Of a stretch of DNA of 40,635 nt, positions 24,457 through 31,207 are shown one piece after another. The DNA is taken from contig DASXLG010000257.1 of the NCBI GenBank assembly GCA_036496425.1, positions 1-40,635 on the forward strand, written 5' to 3'. Position 1 is the first letter of the stretch. Each line of letters begins with the position of its first letter. The notes below the pieces were generated by a model. That model was given only the letters and a program-made list of their open reading frames with translations. It was not told the DNA's origin and did no database searches. Both the position numbers and the translations under genes were made by a program. The stretch is from Terriglobia bacterium. Its GTDB lineage: Bacteria > Acidobacteriota > Terriglobia > 20CM-2-55-15.

Positions 24457-25254
24457 TTATTGTGCCGTACACGGCGTCGGGTTCCAGCCTTGTGCGTCGG
24501 GCAGCTTCCTGTAATGAGAACTCCGGATATGAGGCTGCTGAAGGTAGGTGGGATCTTCGGTCAGCGTGGAAACAACCAGCAACGACCAGGGCTGCGCTCC
24601 CGGCTCGTCATATTTGCTGAAGTATTCCGTGAATACGGCATTCGCGCTGTAGGGAACACCGTTTTTCTGCAGGTATCCCGGCTGCGCGCCTTTCGTCACT
24701 ACTTTCAAGTCGCCCGAGCGATCGGCTCCGCGTCCGGCGGTTTCCCAGCTTGCAACGGAATTGCCCTGCCAGTTTTTGGGATCAGCCGGATTGGGTTTCA
24801 TCTCGGGCGCATTCGTTCCGGTTGCGAAGTGGAACAACCGGGTCTGGTTCCCGTTATCCACTTCGACCTTGAGCGTATTGGCATCGGCCCACGTGATATG
24901 AAAGCGGGCCGGCAATCGCATCACGTTACCCGCGCCGTACGACTTGCATGCATCGCCGCTGGCTTCGTCCTTCGCGGGGTCCCAGGCGTTTGCAAGATCA
25001 CGGCCGGCCGGATTCAAAGGGATGCTGGGAAAATCGCCCTTCTTCGGCGTGATCATGCGCCAGCGCCAGTCTTCCGTGACAAGAGCGACCCAATAGCCGG
25101 TGATATCCACCGGCGCCGCCGCCTGTGCAGGCTGTGCCGCACCACCGCGGTTCCCGCCGCCCCGGCCGCCTCCTCCGCCGCCGCGCTGGGCGTAGAGAGA
25201 ACCTGTTATTGCCAGAGCAACCGTAATGACGAGCGTCAGCTTTCGGGATTTCAT
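24457..25254 (-). CDS. Secreted Gly/Arg-rich GxWxG-family protein
   Basis: A 265-residue exported protein. The signal peptide (1-22, ending LYA) is followed at once by QRGGGGGGRGGGNRGG (about 23-38) and an Ala/Pro linker. The mature domain has VDITGYWVALVTEDWRWRM, ACKSYGAG, HITWADANTLKVEVD and GYLQKNGVPYSANAVFTEYF, followed by TEDPTYL. The GYL-x-x-NG-x-P-x-S stretch and the DP segment match the protein at 25694. I know this type as a common acidobacterial secreted protein without a function. No ribosome site is clear. It lies 14 nt downstream of a DUF6152 gene. Confidence 0.7.
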   Translation of the reverse strand: MKSRKLTLVITVALAITGSLYAQRGGGGGGRGGGNRGGAAQPAQAAAPVDITGYWVALVTEDWRWRMITPKKGDFPSIPLNPAGRDLANAWDPAKDEASGDACKSYGAGNVMRLPARFHITWADANTLKVEVDNGNQTRLFHFATGTNAPEMKPNPADPKNWQGNSVASWETAGRGADRSGDLKVVTKGAQPGYLQKNGVPYSANAVFTEYFSKYDEPGAQPWSLLVVSTLTEDPTYLQQPHIRSSHYRKLPDAQGWNPTPCTAQ

Positions 25255-25268
25255 GACGAAAAACTCGG

Positions 25269-25679
25269 TTAGTCGAAGGTTTCCCCAGGCTTCGTGCCCC
25301 AGCTCAACTCCGGCGTCTCACCGGATGCGGGACGCTTCAAGCCTGTCATGCGCATGCGATGCTCATCGGGATTGCGGCCCGGATTGCCCGTGATGATGAC
25401 GTGGTCGCCAACCTTCAGCGTGTAGCGGTTGATGCCCTGACCACCGAGCTGCCCGGCGCCGCCCCATTCCACACCCCAACGCTGCATGACGCCTTTGGAA
25501 TCCATCGCATCCACCTGGACGAATGAATGGGGATTGCGGAACTGGAACTGGACCAGCGTGCCGTCAATCTTCATCGACTGGTCTTCATGGTACGTCGCCG
25601 CGAACGAATGGTGGGCGTACAGCTGAACACCGGAGACCAGCATGGCAACGGCGAAGAGAGCGAAAAGTGCGCGTTTCAT
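25269..25679 (-). CDS. DUF6152 family exported protein
   Basis: A 136-residue protein. The signal peptide ends L-Y-A before HHSFAATYHEDQS, so the mature end should be His-His-Ser. Then come IDGTLVQFQFRNPHSFVQVDAMD with the shared NPH histidine, VEWGGAGQLGGQGINRYTLKVGDHVIITGNPGRNPDEHRM, and a conserved tail WGTKPGETFD. It is most like the copy at 29918 (same HHSFAATY, GNPGRNP and WGTKPGETFD), so these two are recent paralogues. GGAGGAG sits six nt before the ATG at 25679. It lies between two GxWxG-family genes in one transcription unit. Confidence 0.85.
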   Translation of the reverse strand: MKRALFALFAVAMLVSGVQLYAHHSFAATYHEDQSMKIDGTLVQFQFRNPHSFVQVDAMDSKGVMQRWGVEWGGAGQLGGQGINRYTLKVGDHVIITGNPGRNPDEHRMRMTGLKRPASGETPELSWGTKPGETFD

Positions 25680-25693
25680 GAGTTTCTCCTCCT

Positions 25694-26542
25694 TCACTTA
25701 CCTTTCATTTTGTTTATGTATTCGGGATACATCGTTTGCGGCCCGCCGCGCGTTGCCTCAAACGGAATATCGTGCTTTTCGGCGTACTCATGAAGGTCCG
25801 GGTTTTTGCCGGGCAGCCAGCTCGGCACATAGCCGTACTCATGCGATTCTTCCTCAACAACGCTGCACGGATAGGGCGCCACAAGAGCATTGAGCGACAG
25901 ACGATAGTCCGTGGTCCGGACAAAGGGTTCGGTGAGGTAAACCGGATCGTTCATGATGACAGCTACTGTCAGATAGTCCCCATGACGCGTCCAGTGCTCC
26001 ACGACCGTCGCCTTGTCGCTGCGAGGCAGACCGTTGCGGCGCAGGTACCCTTCTTTGAGATGCGTTATGGTGACCGTTAATGTCTGTCCTTCCCATTTGC
26101 CGGTGGCGAAGCCGCCCCACGTGTGCTCCGCGAAATCCGGAGGGTGAGGACGTCCATCCAGCCAGACGGGCGTGTCCACGGAGCGCAGCCATTCCGTATG
26201 AAATGCCGTGATCTGGCGTGTAACCGGATTGACTTCCTTCGTGATTCGAAGCTGCGATGGTCCGCGCCAGATGTAATCGGCGCTGTGCGGACGGCATTGC
26301 CACTCCGGCAGTGTCTGAACGGATGCCTTCCAGCTATCACCTCTCAGGCGGGCCGCATCGTTGATGGGAATGCCGGTGTAGTCGCCGATCTCGGGTCCGG
26401 CAACGCGTTCCGGCTGGTCTTCGTAGAAGATCGGCTGCCATTCGCCGGAGAAATCCATCTGAGCGAACGCCGGACGCGAAAAAAGGATGGCCGCCACCAA
26501 CAGCAGTGGCGCCATCAGCGCAGTCCGCTTAGCCCTCACCAT
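25694..26542 (-). CDS. Secreted GxWxG-family protein
   Basis: A 282-residue exported protein. The signal peptide ends PAFAQ, followed by MDFSGEWQPIFYEDQPERVAGPEIGDYTGIP, a Cys-Arg-Pro segment, WLDGRPHPP, then FATGKWEGQTLTVTITHLKEGYLRRNGLPRSDKATVVEHWTR and NDPVYL. These elements match the other family members of this window. Several His, Trp and acidic residues are conserved between them, but no catalytic motif is known to me. ATG 26542 is chosen because AGGAGG lies just upstream; an in-frame ATG at 26548 overlaps that site. It is followed 14 nt later by a DUF6152 gene. Confidence 0.7.
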   Translation of the reverse strand: MVRAKRTALMAPLLLVAAILFSRPAFAQMDFSGEWQPIFYEDQPERVAGPEIGDYTGIPINDAARLRGDSWKASVQTLPEWQCRPHSADYIWRGPSQLRITKEVNPVTRQITAFHTEWLRSVDTPVWLDGRPHPPDFAEHTWGGFATGKWEGQTLTVTITHLKEGYLRRNGLPRSDKATVVEHWTRHGDYLTVAVIMNDPVYLTEPFVRTTDYRLSLNALVAPYPCSVVEEESHEYGYVPSWLPGKNPDLHEYAEKHDIPFEATRGGPQTMYPEYINKMKGK

Positions 26543-26610
26543 CGTCATCCTCCTGCCCAAACGGAAGTTCCGACAGACGTTAACACCCTGAATCTGCCAT
26601 GTCAAAACGT

Positions 26611-27165
26611 TTACTGCGGCAGCAGATTCTCGATATTGACGTCATCCGGTTCGGCCGTAACGTTGGGCCGGCCGGTGGTTGTAAAGCCGGTAAAACGGCC
26701 CAGAAATATGATCGCGATCCACAGCACAAGGGAGATCGCCGCCACCGTGCGTCCGGCCAACGGGGCTTTCGCGTCATTGTCCCAACGATGCACGGTGCGG
26801 GCGGCGGTCAACTCGAATACGAGCATGTTGATTCCGGCAAGCATCAACAAAACCATCTTCGTTCGGAAAAAAAAGTTGTGGTAGTACACGGCCGCGTTTG
26901 TGCTGAACATCAGGGAGCCCGTGACGACGGTCAGTCCGAAAGAGGCCCATGTCCATTTAAGGACATCCGACGCGATTCGTCTGAACGAGCGCTTGGTGGA
27001 TGCGATCCCGAGCAAACGCAAATCGATGACTGCAATCGTGCCGAACACCATCGCCAACCCCAGGACGTGGAAGGCCTCGATCAGCGGAAACCAATAGAGA
27101 GAATTGCGGATCGCTTCAGGTACGCTCGAGGATTCGATCGCGGAAAGGATGCCGGGAATGCTCAT
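26611..27165 (-). CDS. DUF6644-like membrane protein, copy 1
   Basis: A 184-residue integral membrane protein with about four helices. The first helix region has WFPLIEAFHVLGLAMVFGTIAVIDLRLLG; the end of the third has ELTAARTVHRWDND. The His in the first helix, the DLR.LG turn and the HRW motif are shared with the next gene upstream (27261-27776). Conserved His in helices of a small four-helix protein could bind heme, as in b-type cytochromes; that is an inference. The family name is from memory. Its ATG is two nt after the stop of an MSGAN micro-ORF. Confidence 0.7.
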   Translation of the reverse strand: MSIPGILSAIESSSVPEAIRNSLYWFPLIEAFHVLGLAMVFGTIAVIDLRLLGIASTKRSFRRIASDVLKWTWASFGLTVVTGSLMFSTNAAVYYHNFFFRTKMVLLMLAGINMLVFELTAARTVHRWDNDAKAPLAGRTVAAISLVLWIAIIFLGRFTGFTTTGRPNVTAEPDDVNIENLLPQ

Positions 27166-27253
27166 CTTTATTCGCTGTTTCGCCCTTTCGTACTCACATT
27201 CGCTCCGCTCATCTTGATTCCCTGTTTCGCCCTGTCGGGCTCACATTCGCTCC
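27160..27253. repeat. Tandem 47-bp repeat containing MSGAN micro-ORFs
   Basis: Two adjacent 47-bp units (27160-27206 and 27207-27253) differ at a few positions, and the first six bases of a third unit follow. Each contains CTCACATTCGCTCC and GTTTCGCCCT. The same word CATTCGCTCCGCTCAT is found at 24418-24433. The units fill the gap between the two DUF6644-like genes. Confidence 0.75.
27168..27212 (-). CDS. MSGAN micro-ORF 2
   Basis: A 14-codon frame, MSGANVSTKGRNSE, whose TAA ends two nt before the ATG of the DUF6644-like gene at 27165. Its start overlaps the stop of the preceding micro-ORF (ATGA). No separate ribosome site is seen, so it would be translated by coupling, if at all. Confidence 0.35.
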   Translation of the reverse strand: MSGANVSTKGRNSE

Positions 27254-27259
27254 GCTCAT
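27209..27259 (-). CDS. MSGAN micro-ORF 1
   Basis: A 16-codon frame, MSGANVSPTGRNRESR, beginning one nt after the stop of the upstream DUF6644-like gene and ending in an ATGA overlap with the next micro-ORF. The tight spacing of one nt, four-nt overlap and two nt across the chain is like translational coupling in an operon. Expression is not shown. Confidence 0.35.
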   Translation of the reverse strand: MSGANVSPTGRNRESR

Positions 27260-27260
27260 G

Positions 27261-27776
27261 TCACGCCTTCGGAGAGAGCGACCAGCTGCCCCAGACATTG
27301 TCATAGGCGATCAGCCGGCCCAGAATGACGATCCCGATCCAGATCAAAAACGTTATGATGGCCAGAGACTTTACGCTCCAGCGATGCAGAGACTTCTCCC
27401 AGTAACTTTCATTTCGTTTGAGCGCGACCTGGAAAACGGATGCGATCAGCGTACCGACCGCCACCAGGAACATCTTCAACCAGAATGAAAATGCCAGAAG
27501 CTCGCGTGCGGGCTCCCCGATAATCATGAAGATACCGGTGGTCAGCAGCACACAAAGCGCGCCGGTCAACCACGGGAAAAAGCGGCCGGTCGTTTCCAGC
27601 AGTGACTGATCCCGCCCCGCCAGGCCGAGGACGCGGAGGTCGATCATGAAGACCGAAGCGAGAACGACGCCGATCGCGGCGATGTGAATGGATTGGATCG
27701 TTGGAATCACCCACTCATGCGTCTTGATGATCAGACTCAGGGATGTCAGGGAAAGCCACTGCGTGAATTGAAACAC
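27261..27776 (-). CDS. DUF6644-like membrane protein, copy 2
   Basis: A 171-residue integral membrane protein related to the gene at 26611. It has TIQSIHIAAIGVVLASVFMIDLRVLG in the first part, three further hydrophobic segments, and HRWSVKSLAIITFLIWIGIVILGR near the end. The His/DLR.LG and HRW positions match those of its neighbour, so they may form a heterodimer. The start is a GTG with CGAGG about nine nt upstream. It is probably the first gene of the 27776-to-21704 transcription unit, just after the large palindrome. Confidence 0.7.
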   Translation of the reverse strand: MFQFTQWLSLTSLSLIIKTHEWVIPTIQSIHIAAIGVVLASVFMIDLRVLGLAGRDQSLLETTGRFFPWLTGALCVLLTTGIFMIIGEPARELLAFSFWLKMFLVAVGTLIASVFQVALKRNESYWEKSLHRWSVKSLAIITFLIWIGIVILGRLIAYDNVWGSWSLSPKA

Positions 27777-27801
27777 TGAAGAATTACCTCGACTTACATA
27801 A

Positions 27802-27906
27802 CTAAGAATTATTGGATCATTGCATCATCTGACGTTTCTTCATTGCTTCAACTTGATGAAATGAAGAACCGTTAAATGATGCAATGATCCAATGTTCTTA
27901 ACTTAG
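27802..27906. repeat. Large nested palindrome (GCATCAT type)
   Basis: ATTGGATCATTGCATCAT (27811-27828) pairs perfectly with ATGATGCAATGATCCAAT (27876-27893), and outer CTAAG/CTTAG ends also pair. Inside, TTCTTCATT (27836-27844) pairs with AATGAAGAA (27860-27868). It lies between the DUF6152 gene ending at 27903 and the DUF6644-like gene starting at 27776 and overlaps the last codons of the former. It may act as terminator or be a mobile palindromic repeat. Confidence 0.7.
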
Positions 27907-28388
27907 AACTCTGACCCGCCGAGCAATTCGTTGCCGGGGACGGAATCGCAATTTTTGCCGGCAGCGGGAAACACCGGCTTGCCGTCTTTGCCCATCGGGC
28001 ACTTGGCGATGGCGCCGGTGCGGGAGCCAAAATTGCTGCCGTCACGCAGGGGATTCACCTTGACGCTGAACACGGTACCCGCGCCAAAACTTTGCGCCGT
28101 AATCCCTTGCTGTGCCACAGCTGCAGCGCCGGCCATCTCGACGCCCCACCGGATCGGCTTTCCATCTTTGTCCCGCTCCGGCTTTCCATCCGGCCCGATC
28201 GGAATGAAGTGGAGTTCGGCATGATTGGCCTGAGCGACGAACTGTATGGCAACGCCGGTCAGCGTTACGGTCTTGGTCTGGTCGTACATTGCAAAGGAAT
28301 GATGCGCCAGCGCGGGTGCGACGAGAAAACCCAGGCAGACAACAGCCGAACAGCCCGCGATCGCAAAGGTTTTGATAACTCGATTCAT
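27903..28388 (-). CDS. DUF6152 family exported protein, long form
   Basis: A 161-residue member with a signal peptide ending A-L-A before HHSFAMYDQTKT. It has LTGVAIQFVAQANHAELHFIPIG, where ANH takes the place of the usual NPH, an insert GPDGKPERDKDGKPIRWGVEM, and a C-terminal extension with two Cys (AKCPMGKDGKPVF and KNCDSVPGNE). These Cys and the insert set it apart from the four shorter copies. AGGAG is seen about eight nt before the ATG. The gene lies 21 nt downstream of the large secreted-protein gene, so the two are likely co-transcribed. The last codons run into the large palindrome. Confidence 0.8.
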   Translation of the reverse strand: MNRVIKTFAIAGCSAVVCLGFLVAPALAHHSFAMYDQTKTVTLTGVAIQFVAQANHAELHFIPIGPDGKPERDKDGKPIRWGVEMAGAAAVAQQGITAQSFGAGTVFSVKVNPLRDGSNFGSRTGAIAKCPMGKDGKPVFPAAGKNCDSVPGNELLGGSEF

Positions 28389-28409
28389 AATAAGCTCCTC
28401 GTATTATTG

Positions 28410-29756
28410 CTATTTCTTTCCGTCCAGGCTGTTCAGCAGGTCCAGCACGTTGGCCGGCAGATCGTCTTGCGGCTTATCCCAGCCGGTTTCAAAATACTTC
28501 TCCCAATTCTGCGCCCATGGCCGGCCGTAGTAGTCGATGAACCGGGGATCGCTCGAGGTAAGCTGAGACGGTCTGCCGTTGACGTTCCGCAGATTGCTGA
28601 GGCATTCGATGTAAGTAAATCGCCGCGTGTCGTTATCAAGGTTCGCGACGCGATTGAATTGCATCGTGAGATGCAGAGGCTGAACAAAAGCCTCCGGATC
28701 ATAAAAGACAGCCTCGTGTTTCAGGCCTGCAAACGCGCCATTGTTTACTATGGGTTCGTAAGTCTCGATGGTCTCCAGTTTGTCGCTGTACTCGAACATC
28801 GAGTGCGACAGCGTCCAGGGCTGGACATTCGCCGTCCAGGTCACCAGCTTGGTTCCATCCCAGAAGCCGACCGTTTCGCCGTACCACTGCGGAACCTTCT
28901 GCACATGCTGCTTGCCGATCAGAACCTGGCGCAGGAAATTGGCCGCGATGCCGGAAAGGAATTGGATATTGCCGACGTTCATCGTCAGCTGGAAGTTCCC
29001 GCCCTGCGACGCTTCCGACCACCAGCGCATGAAGCCCTCGGGATAACAGAACGAAGCGTTCCACTGCGGCGAATTGTCGACGCCTTCGTGATAGTTCATC
29101 TGAACCATGCGCTTCTGGTATTCGGGCGTCAGGAGTGAAAGGATCGTGGGCACCTGGTTGATGGTTCCCCAGGTCCACTGGGAATCCGAGTACGAACGAT
29201 CGCGCGTGTACCAGCCATCCCAATCCGGAATCGTCGCCTTCGTGTAGACTGTCGGACCGCCTTTCGCTTTCGCCGCCGCCATTAAGGCTGCGTAGTGCTC
29301 CTTCGCTGTCTTGTAGGGATAAGGACTGACAATCTTTTCCCGCGGATAATCGATCTTGCAGTCGCCCCAGGAAGCCGAGTTGGGCGGCTTCTCGCCGATC
29401 CGATGCGATGTCCAGATATCCGTGATCTGCCGCGGAGTATTGCAGCGGAAGTAGCGTTGATCCGACCACAGACCGTTGTCTTTATAAAAGTTCTTCGAGG
29501 TGAACATGTCCATCGGCAATGCACTCATTCCGGCCGGTGGGCCCGGGAAAGTCGGAGTGTTTGCGCGACCGCCGCCGCCGCCGCGTCCGCCTCCGCGGCC
29601 GCCACTACCCTGTCCACCTTGTCCGCCGCGTCCCCGCTGCCCACCATTCTGCTGCGCACCTTGCGGCGCCTGGGTGTATGCCGTTGAGGTCAACACGATG
29701 GTGGCGAGCACGGCAAAGGTCGCCGTGACGAGGAAAACGAACAGTCTGGATTTCAT
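28410..29756 (-). CDS. Large secreted Gly/Arg-rich protein, GxWxG-like
   Basis: A 448-residue exported protein. The signal peptide (about 1-29) is followed by NGGQRGRGGQGGQG and further Gly/Arg repeats (about 37-64). The mature part is rich in Trp and Tyr; a C-terminal region has ETVGFWDGTKLVTWTANVQPW, FEYSDKLETIETYEP and FYDPEAFVQPL. This follows the order GxW(D/E)G..L, SD..E, DP of the secreted family at 1159 and 25694, so I place it as a distant, longer member. Its N-terminal half is not recognised. GGGAG lies nine nt before the ATG. It is flanked on both sides by DUF6152 genes. Confidence 0.65.
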   Translation of the reverse strand: MKSRLFVFLVTATFAVLATIVLTSTAYTQAPQGAQQNGGQRGRGGQGGQGSGGRGGGRGGGGGRANTPTFPGPPAGMSALPMDMFTSKNFYKDNGLWSDQRYFRCNTPRQITDIWTSHRIGEKPPNSASWGDCKIDYPREKIVSPYPYKTAKEHYAALMAAAKAKGGPTVYTKATIPDWDGWYTRDRSYSDSQWTWGTINQVPTILSLLTPEYQKRMVQMNYHEGVDNSPQWNASFCYPEGFMRWWSEASQGGNFQLTMNVGNIQFLSGIAANFLRQVLIGKQHVQKVPQWYGETVGFWDGTKLVTWTANVQPWTLSHSMFEYSDKLETIETYEPIVNNGAFAGLKHEAVFYDPEAFVQPLHLTMQFNRVANLDNDTRRFTYIECLSNLRNVNGRPSQLTSSDPRFIDYYGRPWAQNWEKYFETGWDKPQDDLPANVLDLLNSLDGKK

Positions 29757-29850
29757 GGTCTTGACTCCCTATCTCGTTTCACTGCAATCGGTTCGTGGCG
29801 GCAGTATACGACAAACCGTAAACTCGTGGTTCAACAAAGAAATTAGGCCG

Positions 29851-29897
29851 CAAAAGGGGAAAATTCGGGGGTCGCACCCCCGAATTTTCCCCTTTTG
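29851..29897. terminator. Perfect 22-bp palindrome
   Basis: The arms 29851-29872 and 29876-29897 pair over all 22 bases around a three-base loop (CGC). The stem has CAAAAGGGG, then AAAATTC and GGGGGT. It begins about 20 nt after the stop of the DUF6152 gene at 29918 on the minus strand, a good place for a terminator, but no run of T follows on either side. It may be a dispersed palindrome. Confidence 0.7.
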
Positions 29898-29917
29898 TCG
29901 CTAACCCTCTTCCGCGA

Positions 29918-30325
29918 TCAATCAAATGTTTCGCCGGGCTTCGTTCCCCAGGTATAACCGTCGGATGGACGCTGCAGGCGGATCATCCGGAGCCGGTGAT
30001 CTTCGGGGTTCCGTCCCGGATTTCCGACGATGATCACGTGATCGCCGACCTTTAAGGTATCGCGTCCAACGCCCTGACGGCCCAATTGGCCGCCGCCACC
30101 CCATTCCACGGCATACCGGATTAGCTCGCCGTTCGGCTGTTTCACATCAACGTGCACGAACGAATGTGGATTGCGGAAGAGGAACTGAGCCAATTCGCCC
30201 TCGACCTTCTCCTGCTTGTCTTCGAAGTAGGTCGCCGCAAAGGAATGATGCGCGGAGAGTCGCAGCGTCGACAGAGACACCAGCGCCGCAGCGGCAAGCA
30301 GCAGCATGATCCATTTGACCTTCAT
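29918..30325 (-). CDS. DUF6152 family exported protein
   Basis: A 135-residue member with a signal peptide ending L-S-A before HHSFAATYFEDKQ. It then has VEGELAQFLFRNPHSFVHVDVKQ with the NPH histidine, VEWGGGGQLGRQGVGRDTLKVGDHVIIVGNPGRNPEDHRLRM and the tail WGTKPGETFD. It is a close paralogue of the copy at 25269. GGAGGAAGA before the ATG at 30325 supports that start; an upstream in-frame start at 30340 lacks one. It is the most upstream gene of the minus-strand cluster, divergent from the maleate isomerase gene. Confidence 0.85.
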   Translation of the reverse strand: MKVKWIMLLLAAAALVSLSTLRLSAHHSFAATYFEDKQEKVEGELAQFLFRNPHSFVHVDVKQPNGELIRYAVEWGGGGQLGRQGVGRDTLKVGDHVIIVGNPGRNPEDHRLRMIRLQRPSDGYTWGTKPGETFD

Positions 30326-30403
30326 TCTTCCTCCTGGCAACCGGGTTATCCGCAGAATTTCACACCCGATGAACTGTTATGTCAACATCTGAATCTGCCG
30401 TTC

Positions 30404-30409
30404 TACAAT
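30404..30409 (+). promoter_or_regulatory. Candidate -10 box of a leaderless maiA
   Basis: TACAAT ends six nt before the maleate isomerase ATG, and there is no ribosome site between them. A weak TGTCAA lies 18 nt upstream. Transcription would start at or next to the ATG. Confidence 0.45.
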
Positions 30410-30414
30410 GAGCT

Positions 30415-31167
30415 ATGAATCGAACATTTCGCATCGGCCAGATTGTTCCCAGCTCCAACACAACCATGGAGAGCGAGATTCCCGCCATGCTCCACGCCCG
30501 GGAAGCCATAGAACCGGAACGGTTTACATTTCATTCCAGCCGGATGCGAATGAAGAAAGTGACCAAAGAAGAACTGGCTGCGATGGACGCCGACTCCGGC
30601 CGTTGCGCCGCGGAACTGGTGGACGCGCGAGTCGATGTACTGGGCTATGCCTGCCTGGTGGCGATCATGAGCATGGGCAAAGGCTATCACCGAGAGTCCG
30701 AAGAGCGCCTTCACGAAATCACCGTTAAAGAAGGTCACCCGACTCCGGTAGTCACCAGCGCAGGGGCTTTGATCGCAGGCCTCAAGGCGCTGGGCGCGAA
30801 ACGCGTGTCTCTAGTCGCTCCTTATATGAAGGCGCTGACCTGCATGGTCGTCGATTACATCGAGGTCGAAGGCGTTCAGGTTGCCGACAGCATCGCTCTC
30901 GAAATTGCGGACAACGTCGAGGTCGGCCGTCAGGATCCGATGGCGCTGGCCAGAATCTATCGCGATCTGAAACTGACCGGCATCGATGCGCTGGTGCTTT
31001 CCTCCTGTGTTCAAATGCCTTCGCTCGCCGCAGTCCCCATCGTCGAAAACGAATGCGGATTGCCGGTCGTTTCCGCCTCGATCTGCACCACCCATCAAAT
31101 GCTCCAGCGGCTCGGACTCAAAACCGTCGTCCCGAACGCCGGCGCCCTGCTTTCCGGAAAATTTTAG
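30415..31167 (+). CDS. maiA: Maleate cis-trans isomerase
   Basis: A 250-residue enzyme that converts maleate to fumarate, the last step of nicotinate-type degradation through maleamate. It closely matches my memory of proteobacterial maleate isomerases: RIGQIVPSSNTTMESEIPAM, FTFHSSRMRMKKVTKEELAAMDA, VDVLGYACLVAIMSMG with the catalytic Cys80, and VLSSCVQMPS with the second Cys198. It belongs to the Asp/Glu racemase superfamily and is cytoplasmic. No other gene of nicotinate degradation is seen in this window, so the gene stands alone, divergent from the DUF6152 cluster. The high similarity to proteobacterial sequences could mean transfer, which a tree would test. Confidence 0.93.
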   Translation: MNRTFRIGQIVPSSNTTMESEIPAMLHAREAIEPERFTFHSSRMRMKKVTKEELAAMDADSGRCAAELVDARVDVLGYACLVAIMSMGKGYHRESEERLHEITVKEGHPTPVVTSAGALIAGLKALGAKRVSLVAPYMKALTCMVVDYIEVEGVQVADSIALEIADNVEVGRQDPMALARIYRDLKLTGIDALVLSSCVQMPSLAAVPIVENECGLPVVSASICTTHQMLQRLGLKTVVPNAGALLSGKF

Positions 31168-31170
31168 CTG

Positions 31171-31199
31171 TTATTTTTATAACATTGGTGTTATACAAT
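31171..31199 (+). promoter_or_regulatory. BlaI-type promoter/operator of TIGR03435 gene
   Basis: TTATTT (31171-31176) and TACAAT (31194-31199) are 17 nt apart. Within the spacer lies the dyad ATAAC-N6-GTTAT (31179-31183, 31190-31194), which touches the -10 box. The ATG follows the -10 box after eight nt, without a ribosome site. The same layout precedes blaI at 32978-33006. Confidence 0.7.
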
Positions 31200-31207
31200 T
31201 AGCACCA

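Noticed and set aside
30986-31207. Upstream extension of the TIGR03435 frame
   Set aside because: It lies within the maleate isomerase gene in another frame; the real start at 31208 has a promoter and signal peptide.
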